The notes: generated by a model not told the origin, from the sequence alone. A stretch of 64,000 nucleotides of DNA from DATCHW01 sp036508135 (GCA_036508135.1 DATCHW010000308.1:62001-126000), one strand, 5' to 3'; shown: positions 47,442 to 55,680, counted from the stretch's first letter. Numbers and translations: made by a program.

Positions 47442-48611
47442 CTAATTAATTTTTACCCTCACCTCACCACTCATCAGCTTTGGTAATAGTATATCACGAA
47501 GTTGTGTGAGAGTGCGGATTTGGACTGTGTTTGATTTAATTTTTTGAAATGAATCTTTTGTCCTTCTATCATATTTTTCAATTAAACTTATTGGAGGTTT
47601 TCCGAAAGTGAGATTGAATATATCTTGTGGATTTACTCTTTGATGACTTCCGCTTGTACCACTTGCGGCTCCCGTTAATTCTTGGGTTACTTGATATGAT
47701 TTGAGAAAGCAGTATATAAAACTAAACCATACAACGTCTTTTGGTTTTACAATTTGAAATTCTGTAGAACAAATTGCATTTTCCTCATCAATACTTCCGA
47801 ATAATCCCCAAATTCTTGGTGTTCGAGGATTTAACTTTGATACCAAAATTGAATTTGAAATAACTTGATACTTTCCACTTAAAATATCTTTTCCAATTTC
47901 TTTTTTTGGTTCTTTCCCCTCATCAAAAGATGGTAAACTGTAATGCTTAAAAATTATATCAGGGCTTTTTGATGGGTTAACATTTTGTTTAAAATGAATT
48001 GCAATATCAGAAAGAGAAACATCCGTCCAACTATCCTCCGCCTCTTCCACAAACCACTGCCGGAAAAGTGTTTCGGCTAATTGCTCAAGGGTTTTATTTT
48101 GGCGGTGCAGCAAATCTATTTTATCATCTAAGCTGCTAAGGATGCTGGCGATTTGGATTTGTTCTTCGTTATCAGGTAATTCCAAATTCAAATTATCAAA
48201 ACAATTTTTCGGAACTCTTTGTCTTCCCGATGTTCCTTCAAAATTTCCTTCTGCAAAACCTCTTACTTCGTCCCATCTTGATAAATAAAAAACAAAATCA
48301 TTATCAGAAACATTTTCTTTACCCCTGAAAACCAAAAATTCAGTTGAACCAAAACCGATTCCATTTTTTAATCCTCTTACCTGACAAATCTTTCCGTTCT
48401 CTAAGCATGGAGTAATTTTTGCAAATAGTGTGTCTTTTTCTTGAAATCTTGCTCCGCTTGTAGGTTTACGTTCAGTACTTGGAAAACAAAATTTATTTCC
48501 ATCTTGCAAATCTTTCATTTCAACAAATGAATATTCATTACCCGCTTTCAGATTTACAGATGGGTTAATATTTACAAAATTCGAAAATTTATATTCTTGC
48601 CAATCTCTCAT
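47442..48611 (-). CDS. hsdS: Type I restriction enzyme specificity subunit
   Basis: The 389-residue protein has two target-recognition domains (about 1-140 and 195-340). They are separated by a conserved helical spacer with EEQIQIASILSSLDDKIDL and AETLFRQWFVEE (about 144-185), with a second spacer helix and SGEVRV at the C-terminus. It directs the methylase and nuclease to a bipartite sequence; the target cannot be predicted here. Its 3' end is repeated at 45743-45830. It is 8 bp downstream of the DUF3883-type gene. Confidence 0.93.
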   Translation of the reverse strand: MRDWQEYKFSNFVNINPSVNLKAGNEYSFVEMKDLQDGNKFCFPSTERKPTSGARFQEKDTLFAKITPCLENGKICQVRGLKNGIGFGSTEFLVFRGKENVSDNDFVFYLSRWDEVRGFAEGNFEGTSGRQRVPKNCFDNLNLELPDNEEQIQIASILSSLDDKIDLLHRQNKTLEQLAETLFRQWFVEEAEDSWTDVSLSDIAIHFKQNVNPSKSPDIIFKHYSLPSFDEGKEPKKEIGKDILSGKYQVISNSILVSKLNPRTPRIWGLFGSIDEENAICSTEFQIVKPKDVVWFSFIYCFLKSYQVTQELTGAASGTSGSHQRVNPQDIFNLTFGKPPISLIEKYDRRTKDSFQKIKSNTVQIRTLTQLRDILLPKLMSGEVRVKIN

Positions 48612-48619
48612 AATATTAT

Positions 48620-49588
48620 TTAATTTTTAGATATACAAATAGCGGATGTTTTTTCTTGGATTTCCAACATCTTATTTTCATTACTTATCCATTTATCTTT
48701 ATCCCAATAATATATTTCTAATTTTCTCATTACTTCATTAAGAACATTGGAGACTATACAAATTCGATAATGTTTTTTATTTATTCTACTATTACTATAC
48801 TCATTAGGCGTTAGTTCAATAGCTGTAAAATCTGCTGAAAGCCCTTTTACTTCAAGTAATAATGCTTGGTTTCTTAATGAAGCTTCTAAATCCCACCCTA
48901 AATTATCTTTACATTTATTTTGTACAATAAAGTTTCTATCTTCAAAATATTCAGTAACTGTGTTGATTGCTTTTATTTCAACTTCTTTTTTTAATTCAAT
49001 ATCTTTTTGCCAAGGCTGATGAATATGTATATACCTTTTTTTCTTTCTAAAAATATAATTAACTGGGTCATTAATATAATTTTGAACTTCTTTTAAATAT
49101 TCTGGGTTTTTGTAGTTTTCTATATACCATGCATTTGTTTGACCAGGACCATCAACAGGTATCTCAAAAAATCTATCATAATCAGGAATTAAGTAAGAAT
49201 CATTCTCTAAAGTTTGAGCAAGATATTCAACTCGATTTAGTCTCAATCCATTTTGTAATCTTTGCACTTCTCGATATAATTTTGCGTTTTTATACCAACC
49301 TACGATATATTGACCGCCTGTTTGGGGATTTTTGGCAAAAAATACTATCGTAATATTATCTACATAATTTTCTTGGGGCTTTGCTCCTAATCTTTCTAAT
49401 GTTAATTTTCTATCATTTTGAATTCTTGCAAATCCGTAATATCGACCTTCGAAGGGTAAAAAATTATATACTTCTCCACCATCATGATGTTCCTCAACCC
49501 AAGAACCAGCTCCAGTGGGAATATCATCAACTTTAACTCCTTGATAATATTTCATCCATGCAATTCTTAAAAAGATATATTTTCCCAT
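48620..49588 (-). CDS. DUF3883-type protein, putative PD-(D/E)xK nuclease
   Basis: The 322-residue protein has an N-terminal domain starting FLRIAWMKYYQGV with YGFARIQ, LERLGAK and YIVGWYKNAKLYR. This domain is often fused to DUF3883. The C-terminal domain (about 200-310) has GWDLEA (Asp233) and LLLEVKG (Glu246-x-Lys248), the D...ExK pattern of restriction-like nucleases of the DUF3883 family. It lies upstream of hsdS in the same direction. It may be an independent modification-sensing or nicking factor. Activity is not established. Confidence 0.7.
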   Translation of the reverse strand: MGKYIFLRIAWMKYYQGVKVDDIPTGAGSWVEEHHDGGEVYNFLPFEGRYYGFARIQNDRKLTLERLGAKPQENYVDNITIVFFAKNPQTGGQYIVGWYKNAKLYREVQRLQNGLRLNRVEYLAQTLENDSYLIPDYDRFFEIPVDGPGQTNAWYIENYKNPEYLKEVQNYINDPVNYIFRKKKRYIHIHQPWQKDIELKKEVEIKAINTVTEYFEDRNFIVQNKCKDNLGWDLEASLRNQALLLEVKGLSADFTAIELTPNEYSNSRINKKHYRICIVSNVLNEVMRKLEIYYWDKDKWISNENKMLEIQEKTSAICISKN

Positions 49589-49618
49589 ATTTTTAAAATT
49601 TTATTTATAAAACATTTT

Positions 49619-49912
49619 TTATATATAAATTTTAATTAATATTGTTATTTTACAAATCCTTTTTGAGGTCACATTTTGTGACCTCAAGTTTAAGGTAGCA
49701 TCTTGTGAACTTAGGAATTCCCATTCGGTTTTAGTCAATTGAAACATGAAATCCTCAGGAAAACGGTCAACGTTACGCTTTACAGCCTGATTTAGTACCT
49801 TAGTTAAAACCCCATAAATCATTGCCAAATCGCTATCAAGCATTACTCTTTGTCCATGGATAACATAAACTAAATGTTCTATTTGTAAAGGAATAGATGA
49901 AATCTTTTTCAT
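49619..49912 (-). pseudogene. Truncated ORF6N (KilA-N superfamily) DNA-binding protein
   Basis: The first 70 residues fit the ORF6N domain well: VIHGQRVMLDSDLAMIYGV, LNQAVKRNVDRFPEDFMFQLT and LRSQNVTS. After NVTSKR the expected RGGxRYLPYAFTEQG half is missing and the frame ends in unrelated ICKITILIKIYI. So the gene has lost its C-terminal half. ORF6N proteins often sit beside type I restriction genes. The intact family is a DNA-binding module from phages and mobile elements. Confidence 0.75.
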
Positions 49913-49923
49913 ATTTTCTTTAT

Positions 49924-50127
49924 TTAAAGCAAAAAAATTATTGTTTTAATGTACATCCAACTTAATTGTCTCTACACTGTGGAGACAATTTGCTTTTCCG
50001 TAAAAACCTTAGAAAATTGTATCATTCTGAGTAAATTTTTCTCTTCAAAACTATTACCATATTCAAGAACTAATTGTCGTGACAGCGTAACGACAATTTG
50101 ATTATCATATTCTGCCCTATTAATTCT
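49924..50127 (-). pseudogene. DUF1016 (YhcG-type) nuclease N-terminal remnant
   Basis: Read on the minus strand from 50127, the frame gives RINRAEYDNQIVVTLSRQL, EYGNSFEEKNLLRMIQFSKVF, EKQIVSTV, a TAG stop (49972-49974), then RQLSW. This matches the N-terminal domain of DUF1016 PD-(D/E)xK proteins, where RAEYGxQIVxTLSxQL and LSWSH are typical. There is no start, an internal stop, and the catalytic C-terminal half is absent. It runs into the truncated ORF6N gene, so two restriction-associated genes have decayed at this spot. Confidence 0.72.
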
Positions 50128-50133
50128 TAACTT

Positions 50134-50240
50134 GATGCCGCATTTTGCGACCTCAAGAATACATCATTATCTAAGGTCACATTTTGTGACCTCAAAATAT
50201 TATTCTCTTTTAAGGTGCCAAATTGGAACCTCAATGATTT
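50134..50240 (-). repeat. Tandem remnants of the LRSQNVTS-coding segment
   Basis: GGTCACATTTTGTGACCTCA and relatives recur: once within the ORF6N gene (about 49667-49688), and three times here in varied form (CGCATTTTGCGACCTCA, the exact copy near 50180, and GTGCCAAATTGGAACCTCA). In the ORF6N gene the segment encodes LRSQNVTS, so the extra copies look like internal coding repeats left from degenerated ORF6N sequence. Each copy is also a short inverted repeat. Confidence 0.55.
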
Positions 50241-50281
50241 CAATTCTTTCCACTCACTCATTATCATTGTTAATGTCGAAT

Positions 50282-50456
50282 ATTTGCACAATTTTTATGA
50301 TATATTGTGCATATAATAATATATATGCACAACAAATGTGCACGTTTACATATTCGCACACAGTATTTCTTGTTTTTTGTGCATATATCCAATGTCATGG
50401 ATAATGATTGTGCACGTTTAAACATTGTTGCACAAAATAAAAGAATTATTGTGCAT
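50282..50456. repeat. Cluster of TGTGCA / TGCACA hexamers
   Basis: Eight TGTGCA/TGCACA words and one CGCACA variant occur within 175 bp (about 50283, 50306, 50326, 50337, 50355, 50378, 50409, 50429 and 50450). Several form inverted pairs, such as TTGTGCAT...ATGCACAA at 50305-50332. Two share a longer TGTGCACGTTTA core (50337 and 50409). They lie immediately downstream of the fic stop. They could be an operator array, phase-variable leftovers or decayed coding repeats. Confidence 0.6.
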
Positions 50457-50460
50457 ATTT

Positions 50461-51543
50461 TTAACTATCAGATAATATTTTAATTAGAGAAACGTTTTTA
50501 AAAAGTTTCTCTTTTCCGACGACTTCTGAGCTTAAAATACCAATATCTTCAAGTCTCTTCAAATATTTACTTGCTGTATTTCTGGAAGCGATTTTTTTCT
50601 GCTCAAGAATTGCTATTTTACAATATGGTTGACTGAAAATAACTTCTATTAATTCATGAGAATAAATATCATTCGCTTCTTTTTTAATTTTTTCAATTGT
50701 TTCTATGTAATAGTCATAAATTGCATTTACCTTTTTAAGGGTTAAAATTGAAGTTATTCTTATTGCTTCAAGCATATAAATAATCCAATTTTTCCAAATT
50801 CCAGCTTCAGTAACTTCTCTGATTAAACGATAATAATCACTTTTATTATTTAAAATATAATTTGAAATGTAAATGACCGGAATATCAATAAGTTTTTCTA
50901 AACAAAGATATATAACATTCAGAATTCTTCCTGTTCTGCCATTCCCATCACTAAAAGGATGAATAGCTTCAAACTGATAATGTAAAATTGCCATCTTAAT
51001 AAGCGGATCTATTTCAATACTGCTATCAATTGCGATATCAAACCAATTATTTAGTTTATCGAAAAGTATTTTCCCGGGTTCGGGAGGAGTGTATATTACT
51101 TGCTGACTATTTCCGATATAAACCTGGCTAATCCGAATTTCTTCTTCTTTTTGTGTTAGAGTTTTAAAAATTTTAACTGCAAGTTCTTTTGAAAAATCTT
51201 CTTTTTTATGCAAGCCGGAAAATGCAGCCCATAAAGCTTCTCTATAACGTAATACTTCTTTAGTAGCGGGGTCAATATTGTGTAAATTAGATGAAAATGC
51301 TTTATATAATTTATCATTAGTTGTAAAAATATTTTCTATTGTCGAACTGTCTTTGGCTTCCTGAATCACAAGAGTATTTATTAGCATAAGAGGATTTGGG
51401 ATAATATGCATTCTTCCTTTTAATTCCGCTAATGTAGCACGTGCATCTTTAAGTTTTTTATAAATGCCAATTTCTTCCCATACATTCTCAGAAGGAAGCA
51501 GTAATGGTAAATCATTGTATGGCAGATTTTTATCGTAACTCAT
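50461..51543 (-). CDS. Fic family AMP-transferase, class II, with winged-helix C-terminus
   Basis: The 360-residue protein has the Fic active-site motif HPFSDGNGRTGR (195-206). Upstream is the class II inhibitory motif S-x3-E-N as SSTIEN (66-71), whose glutamate blocks ATP until relieved. The N-terminus (MSYDKNLPYNDLPLLLP) is that of the common Fic/DUF4172-like proteins, and the C-terminus (about 300-350) is a winged helix. Its ATG overlaps the hsdM stop by 4 bp, so it is co-translated with the methylase. It likely AMPylates a protein target, perhaps as a regulated toxin or regulator of the locus. Confidence 0.88.
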   Translation of the reverse strand: MSYDKNLPYNDLPLLLPSENVWEEIGIYKKLKDARATLAELKGRMHIIPNPLMLINTLVIQEAKDSSTIENIFTTNDKLYKAFSSNLHNIDPATKEVLRYREALWAAFSGLHKKEDFSKELAVKIFKTLTQKEEEIRISQVYIGNSQQVIYTPPEPGKILFDKLNNWFDIAIDSSIEIDPLIKMAILHYQFEAIHPFSDGNGRTGRILNVIYLCLEKLIDIPVIYISNYILNNKSDYYRLIREVTEAGIWKNWIIYMLEAIRITSILTLKKVNAIYDYYIETIEKIKKEANDIYSHELIEVIFSQPYCKIAILEQKKIASRNTASKYLKRLEDIGILSSEVVGKEKLFKNVSLIKILSDS

Positions 51544-53099
51544 TTTTTTGCAATAAATATTTTTGAAAGATTTTCTTTAATTTTATTATTAAGATTTACT
51601 TCCTCATTAATTTGTTTTTCTAATTCCGTTTTTAATGATGTAAAGCGTTCTTCAAAATTAAAATCGTCTTCATCATCAGGTAAGCCAACAAACCTTCCGG
51701 GTGTAACTACATAGTTCAGTGCTTTTACTTCTTCAATACTTACGCTTTTGCAAAAGCCCTGTACGTCAGAATATTCTTCCCACTTGCCCTCTCCAGAGGG
51801 GGAATAACGCCAGTTATGGTAAGTGCTTGCTACCTTTGCAATATCCTCATCGGTAAACTCAAGATTTTTCCGTGTCTTTAAAAAGCCAAGGTTGCGAGCA
51901 TCGATAAAAAGAATTTCGCGTTTGCGTTTTTGTTTGCTGCGGCTCAGGAACCAAAGGCAAGCGGGTATCTGTGTATTCAGAAATAATTTTGAGGGAAGAT
52001 TTACAATGCAATCAATCAAATCATTTTCAATAAGTGCTTTTCGTATTTCGCCTTCGTTGCTTGTTTTAGTAGTTAGCGAACCTTTCGCCAAGACAAAACC
52101 TGCTTTACCGGTTGGTGATAAGTGATAAAGGAAATGTTGAATCCAGGCATAGTTGGCATTTCCTGCGGGTGGAACTCCATATTTCCATCTGCCATCTTTT
52201 GCAAGGAGTTCACCGCTCCAATCGCTGTCATTAAAAGGAGGATTTGCAAGAACGAAATCTGCTCTTAAATCCGGATGAGCATCACGCAGAAAAGAACCTT
52301 CGTTATTCCAAACTACCTGTGAGCTTTCCATATGCCTTAAAGCGAGATTCATCTTACATAAACGCCAGGTTGTCTGGTTGCTTTCCTGTCCGTAAATATG
52401 GATATCATCAATTTTTCCCTGATGAGCTAAAACAAACTTTTCACTATGAACAAACATACCGCCTGAGCCATTGCAAGGGTCAAATATACGTCCTTTAAAA
52501 GGCTCAAGCATTTCCACAAGAAGTTTCACAACACAGCCGGGAGTATAGAATTGACCGCCTTTTTTACCTTCGGCAAGTGCAAATTCTCCGAGGAAATATT
52601 CATATATATGCCCGAGTAAATCCCTGCTTTTTTCTGCTGAAGCTCCGAGTGTTAAATTACTGAATAATTCTATAAGTCCGCCAAGTGATGCAGGGTCAAG
52701 ACTTGCTCTGGCATATTGTTTAGGTAAAACTCCTTTAAGCAAATCAGGATTAATTCTTTCAATTTCATCCATAGCAGAATCAACAAGCAAACCTATATTG
52801 GGTTTACGCGCATTAGCAAGCAGAAAATTCCACCGTGCATCAGCCGGTACATAAAAGACATTCTCAGCTTTATATTCATCGAGGTCTTCCGGGTCTGCAC
52901 CTTCGTGAACTCCCTCATTAACTTTAAGTTTGTAATATAAATCATCAAAATTATCGGAAATGTATTTCAGGAATATAAGACCCATAACGATATGCTTATA
53001 TTCAGCGGCATCCATATTTTTTCTGAGCTTATCGGCGGCTTTCCAGAGTGTTTTTTCGAAGGACTCCTGTTTATTATTATTTTTATTGTTTTTGGGCAC
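51540..53099 (-). CDS. hsdM: Type I restriction enzyme methylase subunit
   Basis: The 519-residue N6-adenine methyltransferase has SAM motif I DPCNGSGGMFV (207-217), catalytic NPPF (286-289) and an N-terminal helical HsdM domain (from about residue 12). It begins with GTG at 53099. It is the first gene of the locus on the minus strand and is coupled to fic. It methylates the target set by HsdS and protects the host. All key motifs are present. Confidence 0.95.
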   Translation of the reverse strand: MPKNNKNNNKQESFEKTLWKAADKLRKNMDAAEYKHIVMGLIFLKYISDNFDDLYYKLKVNEGVHEGADPEDLDEYKAENVFYVPADARWNFLLANARKPNIGLLVDSAMDEIERINPDLLKGVLPKQYARASLDPASLGGLIELFSNLTLGASAEKSRDLLGHIYEYFLGEFALAEGKKGGQFYTPGCVVKLLVEMLEPFKGRIFDPCNGSGGMFVHSEKFVLAHQGKIDDIHIYGQESNQTTWRLCKMNLALRHMESSQVVWNNEGSFLRDAHPDLRADFVLANPPFNDSDWSGELLAKDGRWKYGVPPAGNANYAWIQHFLYHLSPTGKAGFVLAKGSLTTKTSNEGEIRKALIENDLIDCIVNLPSKLFLNTQIPACLWFLSRSKQKRKREILFIDARNLGFLKTRKNLEFTDEDIAKVASTYHNWRYSPSGEGKWEEYSDVQGFCKSVSIEEVKALNYVVTPGRFVGLPDDEDDFNFEERFTSLKTELEKQINEEVNLNNKIKENLSKIFIAKK

Positions 53100-53419
53100 T
53101 TTAGAAAATTAGAAATTTTGAAAGAAATTCTTAATATTAATTGACAATATATAAAAGATATTTAGGCTTTTCTTCATAGATATTCCGAAATCATTTCTCT
53201 TGAGTTAAAATTTTTCCTCGCGAAAACCCTAATGTTAAGTTATGAATAAAGATTAATTTAATAAAGGATTTAAAACAATCTTAAGAACTGAATTTCAACA
53301 TTCCAACGCTGGAGCATTGGAACGAGAAGGGGAATGAGCAATAAATAATGAATAATGTAAAAATTATTTTTTTCCCCGATAAAAATCGGGATTTCACTAT
53401 GCTCAACATAATATTAAAT
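53100..53419. repeat. Intergenic gap with a CGTTCCAA-type palindrome
   Basis: No gene is supported in this 320-bp gap, which should contain the hsdM promoter. It holds a dispersed palindrome at 53301-53322 (TTCCAA-CGCTGGAGCA-TTGGAA, followed by CGAGA), then AT-rich AATGAATAATG filler, and a CCCCGATAAAAATCGGG hairpin near 53374-53390 that could help end transcription of the gene at 53420. Confidence 0.6.
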
Positions 53420-55489
53420 TTATTTAAGCAAGATTAATTTTTTAGTCTCAGAAAAATCTTCTGTTTGTAATCTATAAAAATACACCCCGCTTGAGAAGTT
53501 TGTGGCATTCCAATTTGTTTGATATGTACCTGCCTGAAGTTGTTCATTCACGAGCACTTCAATTTCTTTTCCTGTTACATCGTAAACTGCTATTTTCACA
53601 TTTGATAATTTTGGTATATCGAATTTAATTGTGGTTGTTGGATTGAAAGGATTCGGATAATTTTGATCAAGAATAAATAAAGTTGGGATATCAGTAGTGA
53701 TATTTCTTACATTAACTAGTTCAGAAAGAGGACGGCGCCACAAACCATTTTGATATGCCCCTGCATAAACAAAATCATTTGATATAAAAACCGATCTTAT
53801 ATAAACTCCCGATAAATTCTGACTGCAATTAGTCCACGTATTTCCGTAATCCTGCGAAAAAACCAACCCATAAAGACCACCAACTAATACATAACGATTG
53901 TACGAATGAATTTTATAATAATTTCCTGTATCTAATGTAGATTGAACCCAGTTTTCACCCTGGTTTGTAGAATAACAAACTCCGTGTGTTGTTAAAGCAT
54001 ATAAATTTGTACCATTACTACTTAATGCCCGAATAGATCCGCTGTTTAAGGAAGATTGGTGCCAGTTATCACCATTATTTGTTGAAACCCAAACTCCGCC
54101 AGCACAACCTGCGATTACTCTATTACCGAAAACTTCAATTCCATAAACATAAATTGAATCTATTGAGGTTCTGGACCAATTATTTCCGTTATTTGAAGAT
54201 TTCCACAATCCACCCCCATCCATACATCCAATATAAATATTATTATTATAAGCATTAATACAAGTTAACCTATAATTATTGTTTTGAAATATTGTTTGCC
54301 AGTTATTTCCCATATCTGTTGAACTATATGCTAAACCATAAGTACCTCCGTTTGCAGAATAATCACAAACATACAATGTATTACCAGACGATGAAAATCC
54401 AGTAATAGTTCTTCTTCTGATAGATAATTGATTAAAGCTAACTCCGTTATTTGTAGAAATGAATACACCCCCATCACCTTCGACCTCATGATTACCAGAA
54501 AATAAATTATTATTAAACTTATAAAAAGATTCAACACTCTCATTTGCATTTAAATATTTAGTCCAGTTCAAACCATTATTGCTGGAATGATATATTCCAA
54601 GATGTCTGACACCCGCATATACATGATTTCCGTCTTTTAGAAATGAAATAACATCATCCCAATTTAAAATGAGCGATATAGTCTGTAACCACGTTTGTCC
54701 ATAATCTGAAGATACATAAATTTCACCTGAAGTACCTGCGAATATATAAGAATCCTGAGAATATAGAGTTAAAATTGTTTTATTATTCAAAGAAGTTTGA
54801 ATCCAATTTTGACCATAATTTGTACTATAAAAAACACCACGGTTACTACTGCTGCAACCGGCAAAAACATAATTACCGGTCGAGGTTAATGCATTGGTCG
54901 AATATGAAAACTTGAGACTCCAGTTTGCTCCTTCATTCGAAGAAACATATATTCCTCCTTCAAAATAGGGGCTTTCAGGATTATAACCTGCAAACAGATA
55001 TGCATTATTATAAGTTAAAGACGTTATTGGAATGTTGTTCAAACTCGTTGCAATCCAATTGGTTCCGTTATTAGATGTATACCAAACACCATAAGAACTT
55101 ACACAACCAGCAAAAAGTTTTGTCCCATTATCTGCAAATGAACTAACATATTTATTAAAATATGTTCTAACCCAGTTATCTCCATTATTAGTAGAAAATA
55201 AAATATCTAAAGGATCTATCCCCGCAACAAATAATCTTGAATTAAACGAATATAATTTTTCCGCATCTTTTACTTCTGTAGAAGTCGAATCCCAATGAAT
55301 ACCGGCGTTACTGGTTCTATAAATATGTCCTTTATAGCCCCAAAAACCAGAGAATATAAATGAATTATGTTTAACGATTGATTGAGCATCCGTATTATCA
55401 TATAACCCACAAGAAATATTAACCCATTGCGCATTTGCAATGATTAGTGAACAATGAATAATGAATAATGTAAAAATTATTTTTTTCAT
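53420..55489 (-). CDS. Secreted BNR/sortilin-like repeat protein with type IX sorting domain
   Basis: From ATG 55489 the protein has 689 residues. It has a signal peptide (to IIANAQ), about twelve repeats with a Ser-x-Asn/Asp-x-Gly-x-x-Trp core (STNNGDNW, SSDYGQTW, SSNNGLNW), suggesting a beta-propeller, and a T9SS Type A sorting domain at the end (QNYPNPFNPTTTIKF to KKLILLK). The repeats resemble BNR/photosystem-stability-factor-like propellers. No catalytic residues are identified, so it may be an adhesin or a glycan-binding surface protein. A copy of its 5' end lies just upstream. Confidence 0.82.
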   Translation of the reverse strand: MKKIIFTLFIIHCSLIIANAQWVNISCGLYDNTDAQSIVKHNSFIFSGFWGYKGHIYRTSNAGIHWDSTSTEVKDAEKLYSFNSRLFVAGIDPLDILFSTNNGDNWVRTYFNKYVSSFADNGTKLFAGCVSSYGVWYTSNNGTNWIATSLNNIPITSLTYNNAYLFAGYNPESPYFEGGIYVSSNEGANWSLKFSYSTNALTSTGNYVFAGCSSSNRGVFYSTNYGQNWIQTSLNNKTILTLYSQDSYIFAGTSGEIYVSSDYGQTWLQTISLILNWDDVISFLKDGNHVYAGVRHLGIYHSSNNGLNWTKYLNANESVESFYKFNNNLFSGNHEVEGDGGVFISTNNGVSFNQLSIRRRTITGFSSSGNTLYVCDYSANGGTYGLAYSSTDMGNNWQTIFQNNNYRLTCINAYNNNIYIGCMDGGGLWKSSNNGNNWSRTSIDSIYVYGIEVFGNRVIAGCAGGVWVSTNNGDNWHQSSLNSGSIRALSSNGTNLYALTTHGVCYSTNQGENWVQSTLDTGNYYKIHSYNRYVLVGGLYGLVFSQDYGNTWTNCSQNLSGVYIRSVFISNDFVYAGAYQNGLWRRPLSELVNVRNITTDIPTLFILDQNYPNPFNPTTTIKFDIPKLSNVKIAVYDVTGKEIEVLVNEQLQAGTYQTNWNATNFSSGVYFYRLQTEDFSETKKLILLK

Positions 55490-55680
55490 ATACACCTTCT
55501 TTCAACATTCCAACGCTGGAGCATTGGAACGAGAGGGGGAAAAATAAATGAATTATGTTTAACGATTGATTGAGCATCCGTATTATCATATAACCCACAA
55601 GAAATATTAACCCATTGCGCATTTGCAATGATTAATGAGCAATGAATAAAGAGTATTGTAAAAATTATTTTTCTCATAAA
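55490..55680 (-). pseudogene. Truncated duplicate of the 5' end of the BNR-repeat gene
   Basis: ATG 55677, preceded by AGGAG at 8-nt spacing, begins a frame whose first 45 or so codons (MRKIIFTILFIHCSLIIANA, then QWVNISCGLYDNTDAQ) match the adjacent full-length gene. It then runs into unrelated sequence. DNA from about 55546 to 55678 repeats 55357-55490 with few changes, nearly identical over the mature part and diverged in the signal peptide. Between the two copies sits the palindrome at 55508-55529. The original ribosome site now serves the dead copy. Confidence 0.8.
55508..55534. repeat. CGTTCCAA-type palindrome at the duplication junction
   Basis: TTCCAA-CGCTGGAGCA-TTGGAA followed by CGAGA, the same element as at 53301 and 55763. 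It lies exactly between the two copies of the BNR gene 5' end. Confidence 0.8.

Noticed and set aside
37036..53099. A genomic island integrated at tRNA-Arg
   Set aside because: The accessory DNA lies on the 5' side of the tRNA, whereas integrases usually use the 3' end. No integrase and no second copy of the tRNA 3' end was seen.
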